Shown here one piece after another: positions 48,111-61,428 of a DNA stretch of 64,000 nucleotides (within the stretch, counting starts at the first letter, position 1; each line of letters starts with the position of its first letter). The stretch is from contig JACMZG010001863.1 of NCBI GenBank assembly GCA_018340805.1, positions 20,403,936 through 20,467,935 of the forward strand. The letters are read 5' to 3'. The stretch is from Microvelia longipes (taxonomy: Eukaryota; Arthropoda; Insecta; Hemiptera; Veliidae). A program made the position numbers and the translations under genes. The notes below the pieces were generated by a model that was given only the letters and a program-made list of their open reading frames with translations, did no database searches and was not told the DNA's origin.

Positions 48111-51100
48111 CAATAAATAAACGAATACTAAGTAAACACATATACTAAGTCAAATTGTATTATTAGCATTAGTTTTGATTTTATCGATTAACATTTATAA
48201 CCAAGTTTAAATAAATCTTATTTTTTCTTAATATCTTTTGGAAATCGCTTATATTGTGGTAGTATGCCACTTAAATAGAGTAGTAATAACTATAACATAC
48301 GTAGCATATGTTTGTCATATGTGTTGACTATCTAACATATCTCCGTGATTAATGTTGGTAGCATGTAAGACATAGTCTACTTCAGGTGGTTGACTAAGTG
48401 ATAAGAACCAAGAACAATACTTTAAGATACCTAAACAATTTGGAAATTAAGGAAGATCAATTTGAATGATTTCATATAAAACTAAACATTTTCTTGTTTT
48501 CGTTAAAATAAATACAATATGATTTTGCATATTGATAAGGAATGAATGCTAGTTTTCAATATTTCTGGCTCTCCTTAATACTTAAGAACCTATCCAACAT
48601 GAACCGTATTGGACAGAGTGAAAACCAATTACTAACGTTCTTGCTTACCGGTTATCTTATGATTTTCAAGAACGGTTTGTAGATAAAAAATACTTTACAA
48701 AATTTGAAATAAATTTAAATTGCACAAAACTGACTACTATCATAGTTATCTTTATATACAGTAGGACCTAAAAACACATCATTAGGTAAAAAATAAAAAA
48801 ATCAAATTATTTTAAGTCCCGTAGATAAAGATCTAATTTTTTTCTGCTAGCTGTTTAAGCTGTATTTAAATTAGAAAGGAAAATAGAATGGAGAGTAGTG
48901 GGGGCGGTGTGCCCTATCAGCTAGGTCAGGACTAAGTCAACCCAACAATTACACCATCATTGCTTTGCAAAGTTTTTACCTTGGAAAATCCCTACCGCTT
49001 TATTATCATTTTTATTTTGTAAAAACTGTTTTCTTTTTTCTCCTCTTTTTTTTGAAAAATCAATTATAAAATAGTTTTTTTTATGAGAATGAGGGAAGAA
49101 TACGATAATTTAATAAAAACATTATCGTAACTAACTTTAAATGCTCTTAAGTTTAGTATTGTTATTATTAAAATAAATTAAAAAAAAAACGATACTACGA
49201 TATGCACTGAAAGGATGGGTTTAACCCTACTTTTGTTAAAAGGATCAATATTATTTTGCAGCATTTTGCAATGCATTACTTATGGGGATAATTGGTATAA
49301 ATGCATTTGAAAACTGTGCTTTTGGTATATTATGCTACAAGGCAGCAAAATGGAATTTGACGGACGATTTTGTAAATTAGCCCCCCATGCTGAAGGCGAG
49401 GCAGGCTATTGATTTATCCAGCCGAGGTGATTTGGCTGCAGAGGCGAAGCCGATGCAGATAATTGTTGACTCGAGTAAACACGCATCAAGGGTTGAGGAG
49501 CGGGGAGGCTCTTCGCTAGGTAAACTCTTATGATAGGGGAATCAGATGAAAAATTAGACTAAAACCAGGTCTTAAGTAAAGGGAGTGGAGGGGGGGGGGT
49601 ATTATATCTGAAAACTAAATGTGGAGCAAGAGTTAAGGAGAGGTGTGGGTCAACGTTAAATAAACTCATATGGTATATCAGCCGAAAAATCTGTTCTTAA
49701 GTAAAGGGGTAGGGAATCATAATACCTTATCATAATAAGTAATAAGGTAGGTAAATACAAGGAGAGACGAAATTTAGTTAAGTCTACTGCACGAGCGTAA
49801 TACACCTAATGGGGAGGTGGGGGGGGGGGTACATAGTAAGGGTAGAGGAGTGGTAGTAGCCCTCCATGAATACCTAACAATATACCGATCAAGAATGATC
49901 AATTCATAATGCATCTAGGTATGGGGGAGTAGCCTAGGAGTAGGAGTGGGGGTCCTCCTAGAATCTGCATGGTAATGCAGCAACCCTTACTGGCAATGTC
50001 CTACTGGCAATGTTTCATTTGCTGCATATCAGCATACTCGTATACTATTTTACCTACTAATAGCTAAAAAATGAACATTAAAATATTATTCCTTAAAATG
50101 TTTTTGTTTAATTTTTATTGGTTACAGCAAATAATTAAGATTACAATAAATTATTAAATTAAGATAATAAGTTTATGATTTAAATACATAAACAAGTAGA
50201 AAAGGGTTTTTAAATACTTGCTAAGAGATTTTAGAGGCAGTAAATATTGCTTTAAAGTTGTTGCAACGCATGTCAGGTAGAGTTAGTCTTGTAATTTGTT
50301 AATCCTAACATTATTTCTATATTAATTTTTTTCACTATTATTCTAGTTTATTATATTTTAAAGCAAAATTAGTTTACGTTTTATGCTAGTTTTAATGCTT
50401 TACAACGTTTTATATGTGTTACTTTATTTAAAAAAAAACAAATTATAAAGTAAATGACAAAACAAACAATAAAAATCTGGCGATTTATAAATAGATGGTA
50501 AAAAATAAAAAAGCCATGAATATCAGTGTTGCCAATATTTTTACGTAAAATTATATTTATTAGGTATTTTATAAAAATGGTTAATACTTAACAAGAAATC
50601 GTATTTTAAGTAATAATATGTAAAAAATATTATTATAAACACAAATCATGTTTAAAAGACGGAAACCGCCGAAAGTTCAATAACGAGCAACATCTCCCTA
50701 GGAGGTAGAGTATCACCGAGTGAATTTCCCATACTGTTTTTAAATATTTTGTCGACAGTGTTGGCAAAATGACATTTTACAGCTTTAAAACAGTTCAGTA
50801 AAGACTAAATTTGCAGCCCTAAGAAGATTAAATATTTTAAAAATTAGGTCGGAGACAGACAGGCGTCCCATCAGACAGAGTTATTATTTTGCGGCGAGTC
50901 ATAGTTAAAATCACGAAGTTAAAAAAGTTAACTTTTTAGTATTACTTAAACTAGTTGCAGCATTACTATGATTGGTAAGTGTATGCCTGTTAAGTAGACC
51001 ACATATTCTTTAACATAAGTGGGTGGACAATTTAAAATATCTTTGATCGTGGTTCCTAGATTAGCTTAATTATTGGTGGTATAACTCTGGATATTTTTTG

Positions 51101-53512
51101 TTCAAAGCTGAAGTTAAGTCCCAGCTCCTGAAATGTCTAGTAGGCGGAATACATAGCGTCAAGCTTAGCTAGCAATATGCGGTTTTGCTGTATTTTTACT
51201 ATTTTAGTAATGCACAATTATTATGCATTTGAATACTAAGCCCATGTCTGTGTTAGATTTTAGCTAACATATTTGTGACTTGAGCTAATTTCTGGTTTGC
51301 AAAAAACTCAGAACTCAGAAACTCAGGAAGTTGTTTAATCACTAGGGTTTAAACATGGGTTACCTTTTTCCCTTTAAAGTCAGTTAGGTGGGACCTAACT
51401 GATGTAGAAAACTATTTGCCAATATGTCGATACTATAGCAAGTAAATATGATATTGACTAGCCAAAACGTCTCCCCTGAACCGCGCGCCGAGCCAGCTAT
51501 AGCTAATTATCTTGTACAATTAGTTTTATCAGTTTTTCAATCTTGTCCATCTCATTGTCAAAGACATGAGTAATTTCTAGTCGACTTAGAAACAAGGTTA
51601 TTATAATAATATTCATTAAATACTTATTCAACATTTTAGGATTTATTGTTTATGTACAGTCACAGTGAGATGCTAAGAAGGTGTAAGGTAACGGACAAAA
51701 CTGACTCCTAACTGATAGAAAAACCTAACATTGTTATGTTTTTTTCTCACCCAGCAAATACTTCATCTCCCACGTGTTTACTAAAAATCATTGTCGTGGC
51801 GGGAGTAGCAACCTTTTTATACGTTTCTTCGTATAAATAGTATTTTGGTTACGCAACATTCGTTTATAAAAGGAAGAGAAAATAAAAAGTAGCGTTTTAA
51901 TATGTAAAAGGGTTTTAGGAAAAGGTGTAAAAGTGAAATATTCTATATAAGAAGAAAACGTGGTACGAATTCATGACGAACTAGCGTCAGGGAGAAAATA
52001 TACTCCCTAGGTGTGTAGATAGGACTTTACTCCGGTCAATCTAGTGAAAAATGGACCTCTATCTAACTTCAACTTCCATACCCTTGTCCTATCCATATGG
52101 AGTTTTAACTTTGGAAACAGAGAATCCTCAGCTGACTAAACCATTTACCAAAAAAAGGGCTCTGAAATATCCAGATGTCCCATCTATGTTTTTCCGACTC
52201 TTTTCCCTTAAGGGGCAGTTTATTTGCATCCTCCAGTCGTTATGTATCTTGACAAACTGATATCCGATATCATTTTTTTCCTTATCTTTTTCGTATACTT
52301 AACCTTATTTTATTTTCTTTATTGATTTTTCCCTTCATTTTCTTTTAGATGTGATTTATACCCGCTCTAGGAGTAACTGTGTCATGTGTCAGTCTGCTCC
52401 ATACAGTTTTAAGACGTTTTATAAAAAGAGTATTACTATTAGACTTTTTAGTAAACATTTAAAAGCAAATTTTTTTCCAGGGTGTCGAGTGAGTTTTATG
52501 CAGAGGAAAACCATTTATTAATAAACAATTTTATATCTATTTTAAAACTTGGGGATAACAATATTACACCAGAATATAATAGCTGAACATCTTATTTGTT
52601 TGTTATGTTACTTAACGTGAAATTCTTTTCAAGGATTTTCTTTAATATTAAATAATTTTTAACTTCATACCCCCAGAAGATTTCAAAATAATGTAAAAAA
52701 ATGTAGTGTATTTTTTAAGGAGGTATCCATAAAAAATCAAACGTTAAAATAAAGCTTGACACAAGACAAATTAGAGTATGAAAAACCTGTCCTACATATT
52801 ATTTTGCTGTCAAGATAATAATAACGTTTCTCCATTCGACCTCATATATCTGTGAATAATAATATTCATATGTCTATGTTTATAACGTATACTGTGTTTT
52901 CTATAGATGCGACCGAGGTTTCTCCAAATACTGAAAAGCATATTCCCACAGAACTTTTGGTTTTGCCTTGTCAATGTAAGGTAGATACATTATGGTCAAA
53001 GGGGTTTTTGTTATAACCAATATATTTTCTCCAATAACCCTTTAGGTTTTCTTGTCATATATTTCATAGAATGTTATCTGTAACCTATTCATTATTCTTC
53101 TCTCTTTTTCATTTGGTTATAACAAATGTATCTTGTTTTGTTTTATGACTTAAAGATAATTGTAGACAATATTTTATGATGAGTTAAATTTTAAGAATGT
53201 CATTATTTATAAGATAGGGAAAAATTCTTAAAATTTAGACGATAATATGCTTCTTGCTGTTGCCTCGTTATTAGCGTTATACATATTATACAATGCTAAT
53301 AAGACAGTGAGTTAAACAATATCCTATGTCTACTTAACTATGTACCTTTATACTTATGTAACTTGTTGTTAATATTCCCAATATTGAAACAAATGTTATT
53401 ACTATACTTCTGGCAATGTATTTAAAGGACTTTCGTTTGATTTGAAATGCTCTTTTGAACAGTAGGCCGTAAACACATTATTACCATCTTAAGCCCTTTA
53501 AATACTAATTTA
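48111..53512. other. No gene seen; G-rich tracts at 49.3-50.0 kb
   Basis: No supportable gene in 5.4 kb. Around 49,380-49,500 'gaggcgaagccga' and 'gccgaggtgatttggctgc' resemble the GC-rich part of the 54 kb repeats. G runs of 9-10 bases lie near 49,590 and 49,820 with further GGGG groups to 49,955. The 52,051-52,260 frame is unsupported. Confidence 0.45.
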
Positions 53513-54300
53513 TCTCCAGACGTTGTATAATGTAACGTTTATTAACTAGTCTTTAGGGTGTAAAGAAGCACTTTTCACTCCCACTTTTGGGAGTGAAAAG
53601 TGATTCCTATTATTGGTTATTAGAGGCAATTATACTAATTTTTTTAGAGGAGTGGTATTCTTTAAATTTATACAGGTGACCAATTAATTTTTTTAAATTT
53701 TCCCGGGGGTGGCACCCACAAAATTTATAAGGGGGACTCGAAAAAAAAATATTGGCTCAAAATCCGTTTCAGACAAAAGAAGTTGTTTGGAGCAATATTT
53801 TATTATTTTCAGGGTGCAGCACCCCCAAAATTTATAAGAGGACCCGACAAAATTTTTTTTATTGGCTCAAAATCCAATTTAGGTCAATAGAAGTTGTTTG
53901 GAGCAATTTTTTTGGTGGCAGCTCCCCTAAATTTATAAGGGAGTCCGACCCAAAAAAATAAGAATAAATGCAACAAAACATGTTAAATAAAATCAACGTC
54001 TGGAGAAGAATCTTGTATGCACCTTGGGAGTAAAATGCTATTTTTCCCCCGCAATTACTTCCTCGGCTTCGCCTCTGGAGTTAATAGTCATAATCCCCTC
54101 GGTTTGCCTCGAGAATCAAACACATAATTCCCGAGGTGAAGCCGAGGGAATTATGTGTTAATTACGTTTAATTATGTGTTTAATTATGTGTTTAATTACT
54201 TTGGTTTCCTCGGCTTATGCCTTAGGAACCAACTAACTGCTCAGGGAAATAATAGCATTCTTTACTCCTTTGGTGCATAAATAACTATTTCCCCACCTAT
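53513..54300 (+). mobile_element. Non-coding repeat element, copy A of a tandem pair
   Basis: It starts with TCTCCAGACGTTG (53,513), whose complement CAACGTCTGGAGA is at about 53,994-54,006, and then continues through a GC-richer arm ('cctcggcttcgcctctgg' and its complement) to 'gcattctttactcc' near 54,262. 'gtgtaaagaagc' near the left has an inverted partner in 'ctttactcc' near the right. Inside, a unit of about 120 bp beginning 'ggtgcagcacccccaaaatt' is repeated two to three times (53,695-53,950). No ORF with domains. Confidence 0.65.
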
Positions 54301-54756
54301 TTTCTAGCTATTTGTTCATTGTTTATACTTATTATTATTTATTACTACACTTATTAATAATGATTTCCCCTTACTGTGAACTCTACGTTGAATGAATGAT
54401 TAATGAATTAATTATTATGATTAATAAAACACTAAAATATCTTTTGTTAATTTAAGAAAAAATAAAAACCCAGTTTAAAGGTATTAACTAGTGAAAAATA
54501 TGTTTCGCGAACATTAAGAACAGTAGTCGAAGCAAGTGTGACAATTTACTAGATTATATTACGCTCGCAAAATTTAATAAAATTTAGTTATACGACAAAA
54601 ACTATTAGCAGAAATATACCTAATAATATACCTAATAATCGGATTTTATCTATATTTGCCAGACTCATTGATTTTTATCCGACTATTTTAAACTGGCTAT
54701 TCCGTTTTACTGCTTTTTTCTCGCTTACACGTTTAATATTTTATAATACAATTTCA

Positions 54757-55440
54757 TCTCTAGACAGTGTAAAATGTAAGTTTATTGACTAGTTTTTAGG
54801 GAGTAAAGAAGCTCTTTTTACTCCCTGGGAGAAAAAATTACTTTTTTCTCTATTGGGAACTAAAAGAAACTATATCCCCCTTAGGAATAATAAGTGTTTC
54901 CTATTATTGGGGTTAGAGCCAATTATATCCATTTTTGGAAGTGGTATTAAAATTTATAAAGGGGACCGGTCAAGTTTTGTTACACTTTCCCGGGGATTTC
55001 ATTTATGAGGGGAGGTCCAACTAAAAAAAAAAAAATCTTAAAATTCATTTCAGGTAAAGAACGTTGTTTGGGGCAATACATTTTTTTGGGGGGCAGCACC
55101 CCCAAAATTTATTAGTGGGTCAGAACGTATGAAAATAAGACTATACTAAATATTAAATGATATCAACGTCTGGAGATAAATTCTTTCATGCACCATGGAA
55201 GTATAATTCTCTATTATCCTCTCGGAATTGCCTCACTCGGCTTTGCCTCGGGAGATAAAAGTCAACTCCTCGTATTTGCCTCAAGAGTGAAACAACATAC
55301 ATTTTTCGGCTGCGCCTCAGAAGTTAAAATCTTATATTCTCACGACTTTCACCATAGGAACTAACTAACTGCTGAGGGAAAATAATAGCATTCTTTACTC
55401 CCTATATGTGCATAAAGAACTATTATAAGTTTTATTGCTC
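54757..55440 (+). mobile_element. Non-coding repeat element, copy B of a tandem pair
   Basis: The same module order as copy A, about 1,243 bp downstream and in the same orientation: 'tctctagacagtgtaaaatg', 'agggagtaaagaagctc', 'ggcagcacccccaaaattta', 'atcaacgtctggagata' (55,162) and 'aatagcattctttactccct' (55,384). The internal 120-bp unit is present about 1.5 times rather than 2-3. Confidence 0.65.
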
Positions 55441-56479
55441 GTCAAGGCGTGTCTGCATTTTTTCCTGATCAACCTCTAAATTATGAAACTACTATTGATA
55501 ACAGGGTGATAACAACTTATTTCCTTTTGTCTCTCAAAGCAAATAATTACATACAAAATAAACAATTACTTTATACATTGTTCAACTAAATCCTCGGCAC
55601 GTATGGTACTAAAAATGAATAAAATAACTATTTGTGGTGGGGTAAAAAAACAATTTAACAGTAAAAAAAAAAACTTAAATTGGTTATAACTCATTGAAGT
55701 AAAAGAGGAATGAAAGTAAAGAAAATTACCAAGCAGAAAGGTTTCCCTACAATTGATAGATGTCAGTGAAAGTGAAGTAAAAAGGGTCTGCTGGAAAATG
55801 GACGAAGAAAGATGAGCTTTTTTTTGGGATTCAGAAAATTCACTTCTTAGATAGAGTTTCCTCTCCAGGTATCAATCAAAATAAGATACTGGAAAAAAAG
55901 TTGAAAAAACAGATCATTACTAAAGTTTAATATTGTTTTGGTGTAATTTGAATTTTTTCCAGATATGATTAATTTGAAAAATGTAATTTCGGAGTACCTC
56001 CGAAATTTTCCTCACGACATTGGATTTTTACGCATATCCTCACTCTTTCAAACTCACTTCATTGTCCTCAAAATATAAAAATTACCAAATGTTTGCTGCA
56101 ACATATCTGGAGGACTGTCTTTGCTTGTCCTCAGAAATAAATGCATCTGTTTTATTCCGAGCAGTCACCCATCTAGGCGATGGCTTCGTTGGTTGCTGCT
56201 TGGTTTTGATTATCTGTAGATATCCTTGCCGTATTGACAAGCACTAAGCATACTTATTTAATACGTTAAGGGATACTCTCGAAACAAATTTTAACTCATA
56301 AAGATTTTTTTCATTTTAAAATTTCCAAACAAACGATTTTGAAAAACAGTCAGATGAAACTTTTTTCTTTTCATTGTTTTTAAAAATGTATAAATGTATA
56401 AATATGTGTAAAAACAACAAACAATTGTTGTTTTTATACATGATTCTATTTTTGCTCAATTTACAATAAATCGAAACAT
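55441..56479. other. No gene seen
   Basis: AT-rich DNA. The 75-codon frame at 56,020 is Leu/Cys-rich without a recognised domain. A short palindrome 'aaaacaacaaacaattgttg' lies near 56,411. Confidence 0.45.
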
Positions 56480-56760
56480 CGTTTGCGTTATCATTGTCGG
56501 TATTGACGTCATAAAATAAATATTTACTGGATAGCTCAACTAAAACTAAATATTGATTTTTGTACCAAGTTTAAATACACATAAATACACACTTACATAT
56601 CAGACCCACACATACATGCTTTCTCGCACACACACACACACTCACAAGTACAGACAGACTCCTACTCACCATTTAGAACTTCTTCGAAACTCCCTGAAAC
56701 GGATGATTAGGTTATCACGGTGATTTCTAATGCGAACACAATATGTTTCTATAAACAAAC
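56480..56760 (-). repeat. Dispersed repeat family, partial copy E
   Basis: Read in reverse complement it follows the 60.3 kb copy: 'ttggtacaaaaatcaatatt', 'atttatgacgtca', and at the other end a CA microsatellite, 'acagacagact' and 'gaaacggatgat'. It is inverted relative to the two 5S-containing copies. Confidence 0.6.
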
Positions 56761-58084
56761 GGTATGAGGAGAAATAATAATTCAAATACTTAAACAAAAA
56801 CTAATTTCAATGAAAATAAGCCACTTCGAAAATTAAAAGTTGTTAGATCTTAGAATTAGTCATGTTATAATAATAATTGCGATATCAAACGATATCTTAA
56901 AGATTTCGTTTTATTGTACAAATGTTCACCAAAGCCAACATACCGAGTGAAATCACCAAATCACCAAATCTCACATAAATCATTACTAGGAAACAGCTAC
57001 TTGATTTATTACTAGATCTATTATTTCTATATTAATAATAATGCATAAATAAATAAATTAATTATTATTTTAATTTATTATCTCTCTACGTTTTTAATTT
57101 GATTAGTTTTTCTATTATTGATTTTTGTTTGAATTAAATTTATTTTTTACGCATGGATATTAAACAGTACAAAAAGAACTTTTACTAAGACACTTTTTGT
57201 AGTTTGACATGCTAAAAAGATTTGATAATAGTTAATACAGTTTATTGCTTTGTCCTCTATTTTCATTCCAACATCGCAATTATTCTAATAGACTCGTTTA
57301 TTGTTGGACCGTATAATTAACTTCATTTCCAATTGTTCGTCTCTTTCAATCACACAAAGCTTTTGTGTCCCCTTTGCGTGCAGTATTGTACATCTGAGCA
57401 CCCCAATCAGTTTTCATAAATATATATATATATGTCTCCAAATAAGCATATAATAAATATAGCTATACCATATATATTTTGTAAACATATTACTTATTTT
57501 TAAAATTAAATTTAAAACTTTATCTTGCTTTTTTAAATCTTTATGTAACACCGAATTTCATTAATATTTAATTTTTTTAATCTATTAATTATTAATTTTA
57601 TTTAAAATAAAACAAATATATCCTAGATAAAATTAATAATAAAATCACTATTTGATGAATGAAATGTAATGAGAATGTTACAATAAATAATATCAATTCG
57701 AGAATTAGATAATAAACAATGTAATAATGAATATTAATCGGGAAATGTTTTGTATACAATACAAAGAAATCGGTCAAAGGTCTACAGCTAGACGTCCGCG
57801 TTCGTTAGTTTTACCCCTTCTATTTAATTCATAATTTGGTTTGTCTAGTTGATGTATTAATAGTCCAGTTAATACTTTAGTTTGGTAGTTAACGGTTTAG
57901 TGGTGATTTTAGTTATTGGTTCACATTTATGTGTTCCTGAAGGTATGTATTATTTGACTTTTTATTATTTTTGTTTATTGTTCCTTGTGGTGTACTAAGT
58001 TTAACCTTTTCAATTCATATGCATGTTTATTTAATTCATAATCTGTTTTGTATGATGGATTTATTAATAGTTCATTTAATTAGT
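56761..58084. other. No gene seen
   Basis: AT-rich DNA with several poly-A/T-biased stretches. Sequence at 57,800-58,080 partly repeats at 58,350-58,520 ('tttagtttggtagttaacgg' against 'tttagtttgacatttaccgg'), so the inverted-repeat element lies between two diverged direct copies of host or repeat DNA. Confidence 0.45.
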
Positions 58085-58327
58085 AGGAAACGAAGAATAG
58101 AGTCTCACCACAAAAATAATTGTTTATTGGCAAAGCGCTTTCAACCTAACATGAGGTCATCATCAGTGCCTGTACAAATAAGTTATTACAAATTAAAACA
58201 AATTAAAAACAAATTGTTCACATTCATAACTTATTTGTACTGGGACTGATGATGACCTCATGTTAGGTTGAAAGCGCTTTGCCAATTAACAATTATTTTT
58301 GTGGAGAGACTCTTTTATTCGTTTCCT
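58085..58327. mobile_element. MITE-like long hairpin element, about 243 bp
   Basis: Arms of about 100 bp (58,085-58,186 and 58,226-58,327) are near-perfect complements from 'aggaaacga' to 'ttcgtttcct', around a loop of about 40 bases. AGT precedes the left end and follows the right end, a possible 3-bp target duplication. The right arm carries CTGATGATGACC (58,246) and GGTTGAAAGCGC (58,266), a motif also found at 24.03 kb. Its transcript would form a long duplex. Non-coding. Confidence 0.8.
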
Positions 58328-59624
58328 AGTTGAATAATTCCACTTGTGCTCAAACACATTCAAAAGTTCATTTAATACTTTAGTTTGACATTTACCGGTT
58401 TGATCGTCATGTTTGTAATTGGTTTACAATTATATGTTCCTGGGGGTATGTTTTATTCGACTTTTAATAATTTTTGTTTATTGTTTCTTGTTGTGTATAA
58501 ACTTTAACCTTTTGAATTCATATGCTTGTGTAATTTTGTCATATTTTCTTAGCAATTTATTAAATAAGAGATTGGAAATCATTAAGGTACTTTCGCTGGA
58601 CTTTTCTTTAGGTGACTGGGTTGTAGCATTGAATGCGCAATAAAAACAAAATCTGAAACATGGCATAATCGGCTTAACTGATTTATATATAACTTAGTAC
58701 GTATTTTTCCCTAGACCATCATCTTGTATAATTAATATTAGGAATTACTTTCAAAACAGCTTTGATGTAATAAATGTATAATAATTACATTTTTATATAA
58801 GAATTACATACTTTGAAATAGTTTTGTAACCTTGTACATTTTCTTTGTTGGCAAAATAAAAAAAAACTATAATGGTAAAAAACCACAATAGCAGACATTA
58901 ATTTTTTAATAGGTTTACCTAGGGTCAGAAATTGAGTTTATTGAAGGTTTAATGTATTGTTCATTGAGGTGTAAAGAAAAGTCAGGAAAATCTAAGACAT
59001 CGAAAAATTAGAAGACCACACCGAGATTTACGATTTTCTATCCCATGTCTCGAGTTTTTACTGCCCTTTGAGCCCTTTCTACGACAATTACTGTTTAACT
59101 GGTCGACATAGCCCTTGCTACAATAATACAAACCGCTCTTGTTTATTGTCAGTGCAATTATGTGTCGAAAAAAGGAAATCTGAAACTTTTTATGGACCAT
59201 AAATGCCTGCAGTTATTACAACAAAATAGTCCACGTATAGCAGGACTCTTTTTCTTATATAGAAACCAAACTTTATGAGAAAAGACAATGTATACAGTTT
59301 CTTATTTTATTTCTTCTTTTTTTGATTTTCTTTTCGAAAGGCTTGTCTATGCAGTAATGTGAATGTTCTATCGTTAGCCGAGGGAGCATACATATAAGGA
59401 AGCAATGATGTTAACGAATGTTAATATAAAGCTTAAGACGAGGTTTAAGGAAATCACATAGAGTTATGTAAAACTTCACTCACTCAAACTTAAATATTTA
59501 TTAACTTAAGTACTTTATAAAAACTTAGGATTTAAGGACGAACTCAGTGTTATGCTGAATTAGTTGGGTCTAATCCCTTACCTTTACTATTCCAATTTAT
59601 ATACGTTTTGGTTCCAGGTACCTT
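58328..59624. other. No gene seen
   Basis: Frames of 62-75 codons on both strands have no recognised domain. No RNA gene was identified. Confidence 0.45.
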
Positions 59625-59782
59625 TTTTAATTTCCCTTATTTATACCATAAGTATATAGGACAAGTATTGTGTTTGCGAAAAATCCGAAACCATTATGTC
59701 TCTGGAATTATCCGTTTTAGGTGTTTTACGGCTTCCCAAGTGGTTTTTACAAGATTGCCTGTCTGTCTGTATGTGTGTGTGT

Positions 59783-59813
<31 letters not shown>

Positions 59814-60149
59814 CCTTCTAGTAGTAACCTACTAAAAGGCCGTTTATTATCAGCATGTCCCATATAAATACTACATGCTTTTGAAAACAATAGATTTTTG
59901 TACTTTACTTCGTTCTTTTAGATATGTTTTTTTTTTCGGCTGTTCTTTTCTTCCTACAGTAAAATTTTGAATGTTCTGAATAAAATTTTCTTTTAAATTT
60001 AATGTCTTGTGTTTTTCTTGTGTGTTTGATATATTTGTATATAATGAAAAATAATAATATATAATATATAATATTAATATAATATAAGTTAATATAAATA
60101 ATATCATATTAATTTTATATTGGTCAAAGTTTATCTAAATCAATTGCCT

Positions 60150-60222
<73 letters not shown>

Positions 60223-60865
60223 ATGTGGGTGCGTGTGTGTGTCTGTTATAATCGTAGCACCTAGTTTGTTATACTAGAGAGTTGAAAAATTTGTACGAAA
60301 ATCAGTATATTGCTATAGTTGTGTTATTCGGAAAATATTTCTTTATGACGTCACAAACCCGCAACAATGACTCAGCAAACATTTCATAACATCATAGAAC
60401 ACGAAAAAAGATGCCACCGTTTTGAGAGCTTGCACGTATGTAGTTATGTATAAGACTAACATTTGTTATGTATAAGACTAGTATTAGTTTTTTTTTTTTC
60501 AAATGACTTGTGTAAGTTAAAAACATGAAAAATACAACAAGTATATAACTTTACGTAATAAATAAGCACACAAAGTTATGTTTTATTGCGACATCCAAGA
60601 TTTTTTTCATATGATAAAAGTTAAGCAGCATTGAACGCGGTGAGTGCTGTATGGGTGACCGCTGAAAATGAAAGGGATGTATTTACTATCTAAGGAGGTG
60701 CGAAGCGAGTCCGAAGATGTGTTGCAGTATAAATGTAGTGAATTGTATATTCTGAAGACGAGTAAAGCGAGTCTGAAGTAGGGAGGATGAACGTAGCGAT
60801 TCCTTTGAGGATAGCGATTGTTATGAGGAAAAGTTCCGAGGTACCCCGTACCCGATTTTTATCTT
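59625..60865 (+). mobile_element. Composite repeat with 5S rRNA-derived block, copy 2
   Basis: The same segment order as 39,262-39,975, lengthened by a poly-T run (59,784-59,813), a (TG)n run (60,152-60,242) and a duplicated 'aagcgagtc' region. The 5S-like block at about 60,609-60,670 reads GTTAAGCAGCATTG, AACGCGGTGAGTGCTG and ATGGGTGACCGCTGAAAA, closer to 5S rRNA in the first half than copy 1. It ends with the same 'gtaccccgtacccgattttt'. Confidence 0.75.
60152..60242. repeat. (TG)n microsatellite
   Basis: About 40 TG dinucleotides with a few changes towards the right edge, inside copy 2 of the 5S-containing repeat, where related copies also carry short CA/TG runs. Confidence 0.9.
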
Positions 60866-61428
60866 TGAGCTTGTTACTATTATACTGATTTGAGTCGGAC
60901 TGTTTTGAATATAATATATAAACCCTTAATAATGTTACCTGTTGCTAACAGTTTTTCTCAGCCTCTCTTACTAATAAGATTAACTGCTGTTATTACTGTA
61001 CCGGAAAATAACCTAAAATTTCAAATTTCCTACTGTAAACTAATAAATTCCTTTGCCGTTTACAAACAAAATGTTTCAACAAACCAACGTTTCTTTAGCT
61101 CTCTAAGTTCTATAACGAGTTATTACATTGTTTATTTATTAGATACAATGTATTAGTTCTGTTTATATACTATTTTAAAATGTTTATTTTTTGTTAAATG
61201 GTGTAACTACTTTTCTGTTTACTTACCTGTATCTCTTCTACTGCCAACCTGGTAGTATGTTTCTAACTAGAATGTGACAAGGAACTCAAATTGAGCTACA
61301 ATGGAATTTTAAGAACTTAATTTATTGTGCAAGAGTAGAACTCTACGGCTTAATAATGTTAAGTTTTACGTTACGAAGTAACGTTAAGATTCCCTTCTCC
61401 AGATCTCCCGTTACCAGATGACTTCAAC
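60866..61428. other. Protease 3' flank; candidate polyadenylation signal
   Basis: TTTATT at 61,321-61,326 is AATAAA on the minus strand, about 103 bp beyond the protease stop codon. The 88-codon plus-strand frame at 60,890 has no recognised domain. Confidence 0.4.

Noticed and set aside
59608..59835. 75-codon frame ending in poly-Phe
   Set aside because: It reads through a poly-T run inside a dispersed repeat.
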